From contig JAIKVW010000017.1 in NCBI GenBank assembly GCA_024685315.1, forward strand, positions 1 through 64,000: a stretch of DNA of 64,000 nt. The letters are read 5' to 3'. The stretch comes from Lachnospiraceae bacterium (lineage in GTDB: Bacteria; Bacillota; Clostridia; Lachnospirales; Lachnospiraceae). The stretch's first letter is position 1; each line of letters opens with the position of its first letter. Made by a program: the position numbers and the translations under genes. This document shows, one piece after another, positions 25,081 to 33,121 of this stretch. The notes below the pieces were generated by a model. That model worked only from the letters and a program-made list of their open reading frames with translations, ran no database searches and was not told the DNA's origin.

Positions 25081-26628
25081 TCACCTGTTTCTCTTCAATC
25101 TTGTGCACTTTTCTATAAAAGGCCGGATCCTCTCATATATTATATCCGTTCCTCCCGGTACGGACGACTCGATATTCATCGGCATTACCGGGTCGTGTAG
25201 CGACTTTCTGATGAGAAGCCACCCCTTCACTTCCGCATCGTCAAAGGAGACCCTGATCCCCTCGTAGTTAGGTTCAACGATATGGAAACGCTCGTCGCTC
25301 CGGGTATACTCCCCGAAAGCATCCAGCACATAGTTCCCGTACTCCTTGTAATCACGGGGATCGCCTTCGGCTTCCGTTATGTCGAAGCGGATCTCTTCTG
25401 CTTCCGCGGGATGCGAGAGGCCCGCGATAAGCTCCGAAAGATCCTTCCCTTCCCTCATAAGGACCGCCAGCCGGCAGATTATCTTTACGCAGAGGTAGGC
25501 TCCGTCGTCCGAATAATGATTCTCCCGGAAGGCCGCATGCCCCGAAGTCTCTATCGCAAGCTCGCAGTCATCCCCGCTGCTGTTCAGCTCCCGGCCCTTG
25601 TCGATCACGTTCTTGTATCCGCGCTTAAAGCGGAAATGCCTGAGCCCCAGATCCTTTTCAAGGAAAACCGTGAGCTCGTCCGAGGTTATCGAATCGGTGA
25701 CGATGACCGAGCCCGGATGCTGCTCCGCAACTATCACCGAAAGCAAAGCTATCAGGGTGTTCCGGTTGACCTCGGTCCCGTCCCGGAGCATAACGGCCCC
25801 GCGGTCGCCGTCGCAGTCAAATATCACTCCGAGGTCCGCGCCCGCGCTGAGCACCGCTTTTCTGAGAGCTTCCATGGCTTCTTTATTTTCCGGGTTCGGA
25901 ACGTGATTGGGGAACATTCCGTCAGGCTCAAGGCATGCGCTCCCGGACACATCGGCCCCCAGAGGTTCAAGCACCATTCCCGGGAAAAACCCTGCCGCGC
26001 CGTTCCCTGCGTCAACCACTATATGAAGCCCCGCAAGAGGGAGCTCGCAATCCTCACTGTCGACCTCACGTTTAATGAATTCCCTGAGCGAATGCGAGTA
26101 AACAGAGATTATGTCAAAAGGCTCCCCCGCAGGCCGGGGCTCGCCGCCCGTCCCGACGCAGTGATCAACGTCAAGTCCGGCTGCCCAAAGCAGCACTTCC
26201 TTAATTTCTTCCTTAGAGAAAGAACCCTCCCTCGTAAAGAATTTCATTCCGTTCCTGTTGAACGGCAGGTGACTGGCGGTGATCATGACCGCAGCATCGA
26301 AGTGGCTGTCAGGCAGTATCGTGGACTGGAACATCGCGGGAGTCGAAGCTATCCCGCAGATATAGACTCGCGATCCTGCAGCGGAAAGGCCGGCAGAGAC
26401 CGCATCCTCAAACTCTGTTCCGGTGATCCGGCTGTCCCTTCCGATCCCGATCCGAAGCGTGCCGGGATCCCTGCCTTCCCTCTGCCCCAGGAACTCCGCA
26501 AAAGCCTGCGCTATATACCGGGCCATTTCCGGAGTGAATGTCTGCTCCTCCTTCTCCGTAGCTATGGCGCATCCCCGGATATCGCTCCCGTTCTGTAGCC
26601 TCAGGTATTTTTCTTCACAAAACGTCAT
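25081..26628 (-). CDS. Phosphomannomutase/phosphoglucomutase family (phosphohexomutase)
   Basis: The 515-residue protein has the four-domain phosphohexomutase layout. The phosphoserine loop is TASHLPFNRNG near residue 118 (Ser of TASH), the metal loop FDCDGDRGAVM near residue 273, the sugar-specificity loop ETSGHAAFREN near residue 365, and a C-terminal phosphate-binding domain ends the chain. It interconverts hexose 1- and 6-phosphates; whether mannose or glucose is preferred is not evident. The start follows GGAGG by 8 bases. It is longer than typical 450-residue ManB because of insertions in the C-terminal half. Confidence 0.9.
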   Translation of the reverse strand: MTFCEEKYLRLQNGSDIRGCAIATEKEEQTFTPEMARYIAQAFAEFLGQREGRDPGTLRIGIGRDSRITGTEFEDAVSAGLSAAGSRVYICGIASTPAMFQSTILPDSHFDAAVMITASHLPFNRNGMKFFTREGSFSKEEIKEVLLWAAGLDVDHCVGTGGEPRPAGEPFDIISVYSHSLREFIKREVDSEDCELPLAGLHIVVDAGNGAAGFFPGMVLEPLGADVSGSACLEPDGMFPNHVPNPENKEAMEALRKAVLSAGADLGVIFDCDGDRGAVMLRDGTEVNRNTLIALLSVIVAEQHPGSVIVTDSITSDELTVFLEKDLGLRHFRFKRGYKNVIDKGRELNSSGDDCELAIETSGHAAFRENHYSDDGAYLCVKIICRLAVLMREGKDLSELIAGLSHPAEAEEIRFDITEAEGDPRDYKEYGNYVLDAFGEYTRSDERFHIVEPNYEGIRVSFDDAEVKGWLLIRKSLHDPVMPMNIESSVPGGTDIIYERIRPFIEKCTRLKRNR

Positions 26629-26662
26629 ATAAAGACCTCCGTACAGGCGTCAGCTTTTTTCG

Positions 26663-28333
26663 CTACGACAGCCCGCTTATTTCTCCGCTTCCGTCTATAT
26701 CCATATTCTCCGCGGCGGGAGTCCCGGGAAGCCCGGGCATGGTCATGATGTCTCCGGTGAGAGCCACCAGGAAGCCTGCCCCTGCGCTGATATACGCTTC
26801 ACGTACGGTGATCGTGAAATCTTCGGGCCGGCCGAGCTTCTTCGGATCGTCCGAGAGCGAATACTGGGTCTTCGCGATGCAGACCGGGAAATTGCCGAAG
26901 CCCATTGCCTCGGCCTTTGCAATCGCTCTCGCAGCGTTATTGGAATAGTTTACAGCCGCAGCTCCGTAGATCTCTTTCGCGACAGTCCCGATCTTTTCGG
27001 TGAGCGGTATGCCGTTCTCATAGAGATAATGGAAATCAGAGGGCTTCTTCTCCAGAATATCGATGACCTTCCGGGCCAGATCCTCTCCGCCTGCGCCGCC
27101 GTTCTTCCAGACATCCGCGACCGCAAACCCGGCTCCGCGCTCCTCGCAGTACTGCCTTACGAACCCGATCTCGGCGTCGGTGTCGGTTGTAAACCTGTTA
27201 AGCGCAACCACCACGGGCACTCCGTACTTTGCGAGGTTCTCCATGTGCTTCCCGAGGTTGCAGATCCCTTTCCCGAGGGCTTCAAGGTTTTCCTCTTTAA
27301 GCCCGGCCTTCTCGACTCCGCCGTTATATTTCAGCGCGCGGACTGTCGCTACAAGCACGACCGCATCCGGTCTGAAACCTGCTTTTCTGCATTTAATGTC
27401 AAAGAATTTTTCCGCGCCGAGATCCGCACCGAAGCCGGCCTCGGTTACAACGATGTCCGCGAGCTTTAGCGCGGTCCTCGTCGCCCTGACGCTGTCGCAT
27501 CCGTGGGCGATATTAGCGAAAGGCCCGCCGTGAACGATCGCGGGCGTGTGCTCGAGGGTCTGCACCAGGTTCGGCTTTATCGCGTCGCGCAGCAGCACCG
27601 CCATGGCGCCGGTCGCCTTGAGGTCCTTCGCGGTGACGGGATTCCCCTGGCGGTCGTAGGCCACGATGATCCGGTCGATTCGCCGCTTCAGATCATTCAT
27701 GTCTTCGGACAGGCAGATGATCGCCATTATCTCGGAAGCAGCGGTTATTACAAAATGGTCTTCGCGGACAAAACCGTCTCCCTTGCTCCCCAGGCCGACG
27801 ACTATATTCCTGAGGACGCGGTCATTCATGTCCTCGCAGCGCTTCCAGGCGATCTGCCTGGTGTCGATGTCGAGACGGTTCCCGTGGTGGACATGATTGT
27901 CGATCATGGCCGCGAGCAGGTTATTTGCAGCGGCGACCGCGGAAAAATCGCCTGTGAACTGCAGGTTGATATCCTCCATCGGGATGACCTGAGCATATCC
28001 GCCTCCTGCAGCTCCGCCCTTAATACCGAAGCAGGGCCCAAGCGAGGGCTCCCTGAGGGATATGACGGCATTCTTTCCGAGGCGGCTGAGAGCGTCCCCC
28101 AGGCCAACAGTCACAGTGGTCTTGCCCTCTCCGGCCGGGGTCGGGTTCACCGCGGTCACGAGCACAAGCTTCCCCTCAGGCCTGCCTTCCAGGCTTTTAA
28201 TAAAGCTCTCCGAAAACTTAGCCTTGTATTTACCGAAAAATTCAATATCATCTTCCGCCGCGCCAAGCTTTGCAGCGATCCGGCTGATCCTCAGCATTTC
28301 CGCCTCGCGTGCGATCTCAATATCCTGTTTCAC
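26663..28333 (-). CDS. fhs: Formate-tetrahydrofolate ligase
   Basis: The 556-residue protein is a full-length formyl-THF synthetase. It forms 10-formyl-THF from formate, ATP and THF in one-carbon metabolism, and in acetogens in the methyl branch of the Wood-Ljungdahl pathway. The P-loop [10 protein letters not shown] lies near residue 65, and [29 protein letters not shown] follows near residue 320 (quoted as landmarks FDIKC and RALKYNGG). The start is GTG 28333, with GGAGG 6 bases upstream. A TATAAT box lies about 35 bases before it. I looked for a THF riboswitch in the leader and saw no room for one. One fhs gene does not by itself show acetogenesis. Confidence 0.96.
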   Translation of the reverse strand: MKQDIEIAREAEMLRISRIAAKLGAAEDDIEFFGKYKAKFSESFIKSLEGRPEGKLVLVTAVNPTPAGEGKTTVTVGLGDALSRLGKNAVISLREPSLGPCFGIKGGAAGGGYAQVIPMEDINLQFTGDFSAVAAANNLLAAMIDNHVHHGNRLDIDTRQIAWKRCEDMNDRVLRNIVVGLGSKGDGFVREDHFVITAASEIMAIICLSEDMNDLKRRIDRIIVAYDRQGNPVTAKDLKATGAMAVLLRDAIKPNLVQTLEHTPAIVHGGPFANIAHGCDSVRATRTALKLADIVVTEAGFGADLGAEKFFDIKCRKAGFRPDAVVLVATVRALKYNGGVEKAGLKEENLEALGKGICNLGKHMENLAKYGVPVVVALNRFTTDTDAEIGFVRQYCEERGAGFAVADVWKNGGAGGEDLARKVIDILEKKPSDFHYLYENGIPLTEKIGTVAKEIYGAAAVNYSNNAARAIAKAEAMGFGNFPVCIAKTQYSLSDDPKKLGRPEDFTITVREAYISAGAGFLVALTGDIMTMPGLPGTPAAENMDIDGSGEISGLS

Positions 28334-28416
28334 AGAACACCTCCGAATAAGATCTTCTGTATATATTATACTCCGTAAAATGAACTAAATACAGAACAAT
28401 TATTGAAATAACGCTG

Positions 28417-28469
28417 TTGACATGATGAGTTAGTTATGTTAAACTCCACTTTGGTTAGACATACCTAAC
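28417..28469 (+). promoter_or_regulatory. Flavodoxin promoter with two GTTAG-N6-CTAAC-type operators
   Basis: TTGACA (28417-28422), a 17-base spacer and TAAACT (28440-28445) form the promoter. A perfect inverted repeat GTTAG-ACATAC-CTAAC lies at 28454-28469, 9 bases past the -10 box. A weaker copy, GTTAG-TTATGT-TAAAC (28429-28444), overlaps the -10 box. The first repeat matches the site at the ZIP transporter promoter (54006-54021). A DtxR/MntR- or Fur-type metal regulator is inferred from the target genes. Confidence 0.65.
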
Positions 28470-28537
28470 TTGAACAATAATACCCCTTTAACATTACATT
28501 AATAGTGCCGGTCATCCGGCAGAAAGGAAGTTTTACT

Positions 28538-28960
28538 ATGAGCAAGGTTGCTGTCGTTTATTGGTCCGGAACAGGAAATACACAGGCAATGGCAGATGCG
28601 GTCGAAGAAGGCGCAAAGGGCGCCGGCGCTGAGGTGGATTCCATCCAGGCCGCTGATTTCACCGCTGACAAGGCTGCTGCCTATGACGGTATTGCATTCG
28701 GATGCCCTGCTATGGGCGACGAAGTCCTTGAAGAAAGTGAATTCCAGCCTATGTGGGACGGCGTGAAGGGAGCTCTTGCAGGCAAGAAAGTCGCTCTGTT
28801 CGGATCTTACGGATGGGGAGACGGAGAATGGATGAGAAGCTGGGAGGACGACGCAAATGCAAGCGGCGTTGCCCTCGCATGTGAGAGCGTTATCTGCAAC
28901 GACTATCCCGACGACGACGGAAAGGCACAGTGCTCGGCACTGGGAGCAGCACTTGTCTGA
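28538..28960 (+). CDS. Flavodoxin
   Basis: The 140-residue protein is a short-chain flavodoxin. The FMN phosphate loop is WSGTGNTQAMA (residues 9-19), and the flavin-ring loops are FGCPAMGDE near residue 57 and FGSYGWGDGEW near residue 88. It carries electrons in the cytosol and commonly replaces ferredoxin under iron shortage, which fits the putative metal-box promoter. ATG 28538 is preferred over an earlier in-frame ATG because AGAAAGGAAG precedes it at a proper distance. Its stop codon overlaps the next gene. Confidence 0.96.
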   Translation: MSKVAVVYWSGTGNTQAMADAVEEGAKGAGAEVDSIQAADFTADKAAAYDGIAFGCPAMGDEVLEESEFQPMWDGVKGALAGKKVALFGSYGWGDGEWMRSWEDDANASGVALACESVICNDYPDDDGKAQCSALGAALV

Positions 28961-29507
28961 AGACAGCCTGATCCGTTTTGCCTCTCCCACGCTTGCCGGC
29001 CTTAAGACCGGCAGCCTTTTCGGATATCCCTGCAAATGCGCTGAGGAAGCCTGCAGGGATGTCCGGGAGATCAACCATCTGCTGTCGCCGAAGGGAATAA
29101 TAGCGCTGCCGCTTGCATTTCAGCAGGACCGTGTCCTTCTGTATATCTACCGTCCCGCTCTCTTAAGGCGGGATCTTGGGGACCCCAGGGCCAGGAGCCT
29201 CCTTGCGGACAGGGGTTATCCTTTGAATTCGATGAACAGATGCATATGCACGCTTTCCGGCAGACTGAAAGCCGAGGGCACCTTCCCCCATGAGATAGGG
29301 CTTTTCCTTGGATATCCCCCGGAAGACGTAGAAGGCTTTGTCAATAATAAAGCCGCAAACTTCAAGTGCAGCGGCACCTGGAAAGTTTACGGCAATGAAG
29401 AGAAGGCAAAAGCCGCCTTCAATAAATACAGAAAATGTACCGAGTGCTATGTAAAACAGCACGAACGCGGAACATCCCTTTCAAAACTGGCAGTCAGCTT
29501 CAGCTGA
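28953..29507 (+). CDS. DUF3793-family protein, translationally coupled to flavodoxin
   Basis: The protein of about 184 residues fits the DUF3793 family of clostridial proteins: an opening EDSLIRFASPTLAGLKTGSLF, conserved cysteines at YPCKCAEEAC, GIIALPLAFQQDRVLLYIYRP in the middle, and a C-terminal FKCSGTWKVYGN...KCTEC block (quoted in parts). Its biochemical role is not known to me. TTG 28953 is chosen because it directly precedes the conserved region and GGGAG lies 6 bases before it. It overlaps the flavodoxin stop codon by 8 bases, so it is made with flavodoxin. The cysteines could bind a metal or a cluster (inferred). Confidence 0.75.
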   Translation: MSEDSLIRFASPTLAGLKTGSLFGYPCKCAEEACRDVREINHLLSPKGIIALPLAFQQDRVLLYIYRPALLRRDLGDPRARSLLADRGYPLNSMNRCICTLSGRLKAEGTFPHEIGLFLGYPPEDVEGFVNNKAANFKCSGTWKVYGNEEKAKAAFNKYRKCTECYVKQHERGTSLSKLAVSFS

Positions 29508-29521
29508 CTGCCAGAAGTTTT
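29481..29521. terminator. Bidirectional terminator inside the ends of two convergent genes
   Basis: CTGGCAGTCAGCT (29487-29499) and AGCTGACTGCCAG (29502-29514) form a perfect 13-bp stem with a 2-base centre, flanked by CAAAA and GTTTTG. It encodes the last codons of both the DUF3793 gene and the P-type ATPase gene, whose reading frames overlap by 8 bases. Confidence 0.8.
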
Positions 29522-31584
29522 GTCATGCTCTTCAGCGAGATCATGATCGTTGAAGTATTATGCAGGAGCGCGGATACCGAGGGCGGGATTATCCCAAGCG
29601 CGCCCAGCACGATAAGTGCGGTGTTGAAGCTCATGATGAAGCGGTAATTCGCATCGATCCTGCCCATCAGCTTCGAGGACAGCTCCCTCAGCGTGAGAAG
29701 GCTGTACAGATCGTCTGCGGATATCGTGATATCAGCCACTTCTCTGGCAATGGCCGCCCCGTCGCTTACCGCGATCCCGGCGTCTGCCTCGGAAAGTGCC
29801 GGCGAATCATTCACACCGTCGCCGATCATTATTACTTTACGTCCGCTTTCATGCTCAGCCTTTATAAAGGCTGCCTTGTCTTCCGGAAGCACCTCGGAGA
29901 AATACTGATCCACTCCGACCTTCTGCGCAACTGCGCGCGCAGTATGCTCGCTGTCGCCGGTCATCATCACGGTCCTCGTTATCCCGAGCGAATGCAGCTG
30001 CTTTATTACGTATGCGGCTTCCTCCCTGAGCGGGTCCTCTATCAGTATCGCCGCACAGAGCCAACCTTCCTCCGCCATATAAAGGCATGAATATTCAGTG
30101 GGAAGAGCGTTGAACTTTTCTTCCTCTCCCTCGGGCACAACAGCTTTTTCATCCTCAAAAACGAAGTGGTAGCTGCCTATCACGACCCTCATGTCATCTA
30201 TGCGGCTGGCCAGCCCGTGAGCGACCACGTACTCGACTTCAGCGTGCCGCTCCTTGTGGACCATACCTCTCTTCTCAGCCTCGTCTACGACGGCATTTGC
30301 CATGGAATGAGGGTAATGCTCCTCAAGGCAGGCCGCGAGCCGGAGCATCTCCTCCGCATCGTTCCCGCCAAAGGGTACCACTTCCACCAGCTTCGGCCTT
30401 GCATGGGTAAGCGTGCCGGTCTTATCAAAGACTATCGTCTCCGCACCCGCAACGGCCTCCAGGAACTTTCCGCCCTTCACCGAGATGCGGTTCTTTCCGG
30501 CTTCGTTCATCGCGGAGAGCACCGCCAGCGGCATGGAAAGCTTGAGCGCGCATGAATAATCAACCATGAGCACCGAGACTGCCCGCGTAACATTTCGGGT
30601 GAGGAGCAGGGTCACGAGGGTCCCCGCCAGGCTGTAGGGAACGAACCTGTCAGCCATATTTGAAGCCCTGTTCTCGGATTCCGATTTAAACTTTTCAGAC
30701 TCCTCTATCATCCTGACTATGCTGTCATAGCGGCCGCTCCCGGCTTTCTGGGTAACGCTAATGACTATACGCCCTTCGTCAACCACGGTCCCCGCGTATA
30801 CCGGGCTTCCCGGCCTCTTTTCCGCAGGTTCGGACTCCCCGGTCATTGAAGACTGGTTCACCATGGCCTCACCTGACTCTACGATACCGTCCAGCGGGAT
30901 CATATTTCCGGTAGCGCAGATTATGCGCTCGCCTTCCTCAATGTCCCTGACTGCGGCAAGCACCTGCTCGCCGCTGCCATCCAGCTTCCAGGCCATGTCC
31001 ACATTAAGGGCCATGGTGCTCGCAAGGTCGGCCACAGATCTCTTGTGGGTCCACTCCTCGAGGGTGTCGCCAAGCTTCAGCAGGAACATTACCGATCCCG
31101 CTGTAGCTGTGTCGCCCCGGATTAGGGAGACCGTTATCGCGACCGCGTCAAGCACCGGGACCTCAAGCTTCCTGTTCACGAAAAGCGAGTGCAGGCCCTT
31201 TTTAATGTAACCTGCAGCCTTCACGCACATTACCGCGGTGCGGATCGGTGCGGGCACGAAGAGGCGCATAAAGACCCTTTTCATGATCTGAAGCGCTATC
31301 CTGTCCTGATATTCGCGGTTTATCGCCCGGCTGCTGTGGTCCGGCAAAAGGTCGGCATTCTCCTCATAGGAAAACTCCGACAGGGCCAGGACCAGCTCCT
31401 CTCTCCTGCCGGGACTGTACTTTATCACGGCATCCCCGGTCCGCTCGAAGACCTTGACGTCGGTGACATACTCCTGCCTCAGCAGGTAAGCTTCCAGTAT
31501 GTCCGCCTCGTCAAGAGACATACTGGGCCGTTTCACGTGGATGCGGATCCGGCATTTTGATTCATGAAGTATAGAACATCTCAT
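29500..31584 (-). CDS. P1B-type metal-transporting ATPase with SCA motif (FezB/ferrosome-like candidate)
   Basis: The 694-residue P-type ATPase has an N-terminal HMA-like domain without CxxC (about 1-75), actuator TGES near 248, a membrane motif DYSCALKLSMP (SCA, about 342-352) in place of CPC, the phosphorylation site DKTGT near 387, the HP-type motif HYPHS near 423 and GDGVNDS near 588. The SCA motif fits the P1B-6 group as I recall it, which includes FezB of ferrosomes. The hydrophobic segments are weaker than in copper ATPases. The start is ATG 31584, 2 bases after the upstream stop codon; a TTG 18 bases earlier is less likely. Iron as cargo is inferred. Confidence 0.8.
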   Translation of the reverse strand: MRCSILHESKCRIRIHVKRPSMSLDEADILEAYLLRQEYVTDVKVFERTGDAVIKYSPGRREELVLALSEFSYEENADLLPDHSSRAINREYQDRIALQIMKRVFMRLFVPAPIRTAVMCVKAAGYIKKGLHSLFVNRKLEVPVLDAVAITVSLIRGDTATAGSVMFLLKLGDTLEEWTHKRSVADLASTMALNVDMAWKLDGSGEQVLAAVRDIEEGERIICATGNMIPLDGIVESGEAMVNQSSMTGESEPAEKRPGSPVYAGTVVDEGRIVISVTQKAGSGRYDSIVRMIEESEKFKSESENRASNMADRFVPYSLAGTLVTLLLTRNVTRAVSVLMVDYSCALKLSMPLAVLSAMNEAGKNRISVKGGKFLEAVAGAETIVFDKTGTLTHARPKLVEVVPFGGNDAEEMLRLAACLEEHYPHSMANAVVDEAEKRGMVHKERHAEVEYVVAHGLASRIDDMRVVIGSYHFVFEDEKAVVPEGEEEKFNALPTEYSCLYMAEEGWLCAAILIEDPLREEAAYVIKQLHSLGITRTVMMTGDSEHTARAVAQKVGVDQYFSEVLPEDKAAFIKAEHESGRKVIMIGDGVNDSPALSEADAGIAVSDGAAIAREVADITISADDLYSLLTLRELSSKLMGRIDANYRFIMSFNTALIVLGALGIIPPSVSALLHNTSTIMISLKSMTKLLAVS

Positions 31585-31586
31585 TT

Positions 31587-31901
31587 TTAAGCTTCTGCGC
31601 AAGCCTCTGCGGCCTTCTCTTCAGCCTCTCTTGCAGCCCTCTTCTCAGCCTTCTCGGCGTCCTCGATTATCTTCTCCTCGGCAAGTCTTTCATTGCGGTC
31701 AAGTGCGTCGGCATAAATATCGCTGCAGTCTTCACGGATCTCAGTGACTTCCTTCATAATGTTATCCTTCTCGCGAAGGACCGCGGAAGTGATGACTGTC
31801 GCCGCCTTTTTAGCTTCCTTGCTCCTGAGAGCTCTGTATCCGACGGTAGCTGCTGCCATTCCGCCAACAAATATTCCTAACCTGCTCCATCTGAATCCCA
31901 T
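31587..31901 (-). CDS. Small Gly-rich membrane protein with charged helix (DUF6110/FezA-like candidate)
   Basis: The 104-residue protein has an N-terminal hydrophobic Gly-rich segment (GIFVGGMAAATVGYRAL, residues 9-25), then KEAKKAATVITSAVLREKD, and a long highly charged helix ending in Ala/Glu repeats (EKAEKRAAREAEEKAAEA). Small proteins of this shape sit directly before P1B-6 ATPases in clostridia, and in ferrosome (fez) operons a small hydrophobic FezA has that place. The match is by layout and memory, not by search. It is the first gene of the pair, with AAGGAGG before the start, and the ATPase follows after 2 bases. Confidence 0.65.
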   Translation of the reverse strand: MGFRWSRLGIFVGGMAAATVGYRALRSKEAKKAATVITSAVLREKDNIMKEVTEIREDCSDIYADALDRNERLAEEKIIEDAEKAEKRAAREAEEKAAEACAEA

Positions 31902-31976
31902 TACAGATACCTCCTTTTACAGGGCGGTCTCAAGCGGCCGCCTCAATATATAATGCAGTTTATTATCTGGAAACAT

Positions 31977-32010
31977 TTTATAACAATTGTTTAATTTAGT
32001 GATAGTTAAT
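31977..32010 (-). promoter_or_regulatory. Possible promoter and degenerate metal box before the FezA-like gene
   Basis: On the minus strand TATAAA (31977-31982) lies about 75 bases before the gene. TTTAG-TGATAG-TTAAT (31995-32010, plus strand) is a degenerate relative of GTTAG-N6-CTAAC and would cover the -35 region. The match is weak. Confidence 0.3.
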
Positions 32011-32024
32011 TTTAGTTAGGATAA

Positions 32025-32058
32025 TATATCCGGGTTTATTACTTCAAACCCGGATATA
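32025..32058 (-). terminator. Terminator of the esterase-like gene
   Basis: TATATCCGGGTTT pairs with AAACCCGGATATA around an 8-base loop; an AT-rich tract follows on the minus strand. Confidence 0.7.
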
Positions 32059-32080
32059 CATGATTAACTCTTATAATGGT

Positions 32081-32896
32081 TTAAAACAGCTCTTTTTCAA
32101 GGAACTCCAGCGCAAGCTTCAGCCTTGTCCGGTTGTAATCGTGCCTCTCGTAGTCGTGATTGGCGCCTTCAACAGTGATCAGGCTGCACCTGTCTCCGTA
32201 AACCTCCTTCAGCTTTTCGGAGTATCTGATCGGAACTACCGTATCCGCGGTACCGTGCACGATCTGCACGCTCCCTTTATAGCGCCCCGCGATCTCATAG
32301 GAGTCGGTCGCTACCGCGTCATCGAAGTATTTCTTCCCGATGAGCCAGCTGTCCGAATCAATGTATCCGTCGCGGAAAAGCTTTTCCTTATCGTACCCGC
32401 TGACCGTCTCGAAGAACGATTCGTCTCCGATGCAGAAAGCAGGTGACCACAGGCTCAGGCAGGCTACCTCGTCCGGATGCGTTCCGGCCAGGAGACCGGC
32501 TTCCAGCCCTCCCTGGCTCATGCCGTGCACTGCGATCCTGTCCTTGTCGACAAAATCAAGCCCCTGCACATATTTAAGTATGTATTCCGAATCGGAAAGC
32601 TCCGTCAGGATGCTCATTTCTATGAAATCCCCGTCGCTCTCCCCGCTCCCGATATAATCAAATCTCGCGCTGGCGATACCGTGCTCGCAGAGGATCTTTG
32701 AGAATTCAACGTTCGACTTTCCACTTCCGATCCGGTTTCCCATCAGCCCGTGCAGCACCAGCACCATAGGGACCCTGCTGTCCGGACCCGCGCCCTTCGG
32801 TATGTGGATAAAACCTCTCATCTTAAGGCCGCCCTCTGTCTCTATCTCCGTATAGCGGGCCTCGCCGCCTGCGTCAAGCCTGTAAACTTCCTCCAT
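32081..32896 (-). CDS. Alpha/beta hydrolase, cinnamoyl-esterase-like (S9/esterase group)
   Basis: This 271-residue hydrolase has the oxyanion HGLMGNR near residue 50, nucleophile GMSQGG near residue 125, acid VHGTADTVVP near residue 215 and histidine ANHDYERHDYN near residue 247. The HGxxGN and FDYIGSGES spacing is like clostridial and lactobacillar feruloyl/cinnamoyl esterases, but the substrate cannot be set by eye. It has no signal peptide. It is unrelated in detail to the three hydrolases of the Liv block. The region upstream (32897-33013) has TATAAA and an ATGCA-N9-TGCAT inverted repeat near 32970-32990. Confidence 0.85.
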   Translation of the reverse strand: MEEVYRLDAGGEARYTEIETEGGLKMRGFIHIPKGAGPDSRVPMVLVLHGLMGNRIGSGKSNVEFSKILCEHGIASARFDYIGSGESDGDFIEMSILTELSDSEYILKYVQGLDFVDKDRIAVHGMSQGGLEAGLLAGTHPDEVACLSLWSPAFCIGDESFFETVSGYDKEKLFRDGYIDSDSWLIGKKYFDDAVATDSYEIAGRYKGSVQIVHGTADTVVPIRYSEKLKEVYGDRCSLITVEGANHDYERHDYNRTRLKLALEFLEKELF

Positions 32897-33013
32897 ATTG
32901 CACCTCGGTCTTTAAGTATGTTTATTCCCCTAGCCACGCCCTCATCACACGGCTCATGTCCGGTAGTAAACGATGCATGATCACATTGCATTTATACCCT
33001 GTCGGAGCTTTTA

Positions 33014-33121
33014 CGATCCCCGGGGATTCGAACCCCGCGCCTGCTCTGCCGGCGCAACCAGCCAATGCAGCTTGGGCAGCTGCCGCCTGACATGCGCATC
33101 CGTATGACTACCAGCTGATAC
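33014..33121 (-). ncRNA. tRNA-like RNA element directly after the DIP1984-family gene
   Basis: On the minus strand there are a D-arm-like hairpin (33102-33121; GTAT/ATAC stem, loop with GGTAG) and an anticodon-like hairpin (33067-33083; GCAGC-TGCCCAA-GCTGC). A long variable-arm hairpin follows (33048-33062; GCTGG-TTGCG-CCGGC), then a T-arm (33021-33037; CGGGG-TTCGAAT-CCCCG). The expected 5' acceptor partner of GGGATCG is missing, so it is not a normal tRNA. The anticodon-like loop lacks U33. The D-arm begins in the stop codon of the upstream gene. It resembles tRNA mimics such as the tRNA-like domain of bacterial Y RNAs. A decayed tRNA is the alternative. Confidence 0.5.

Noticed and set aside
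28334-28420. THF riboswitch before fhs
   Set aside because: The leader between the TATAAT box and the GTG start is only about 35 bases and has no matching fold.
29500-31584. Copper-exporting ATPase (CopA type)
   Set aside because: The CPC motif and the N-terminal CxxC metal site are both absent; the membrane motif reads SCA.
32930-32965. Group II intron domain V fragment (GAGCCGTGTG on the minus strand)
   Set aside because: Only the first ten or so bases resemble domain V; the closing strand and the AGC triad context are missing, and there is no reverse transcriptase gene nearby.
33014-33121. Ordinary tRNA, tRNA-Sec or tmRNA gene
   Set aside because: The T-arm is perfect, but no 5' strand pairs with GGGATCG, the anticodon-like loop lacks U33, and no tag-peptide frame or Sec-type acceptor is present. 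It is listed as a tRNA-like RNA instead.
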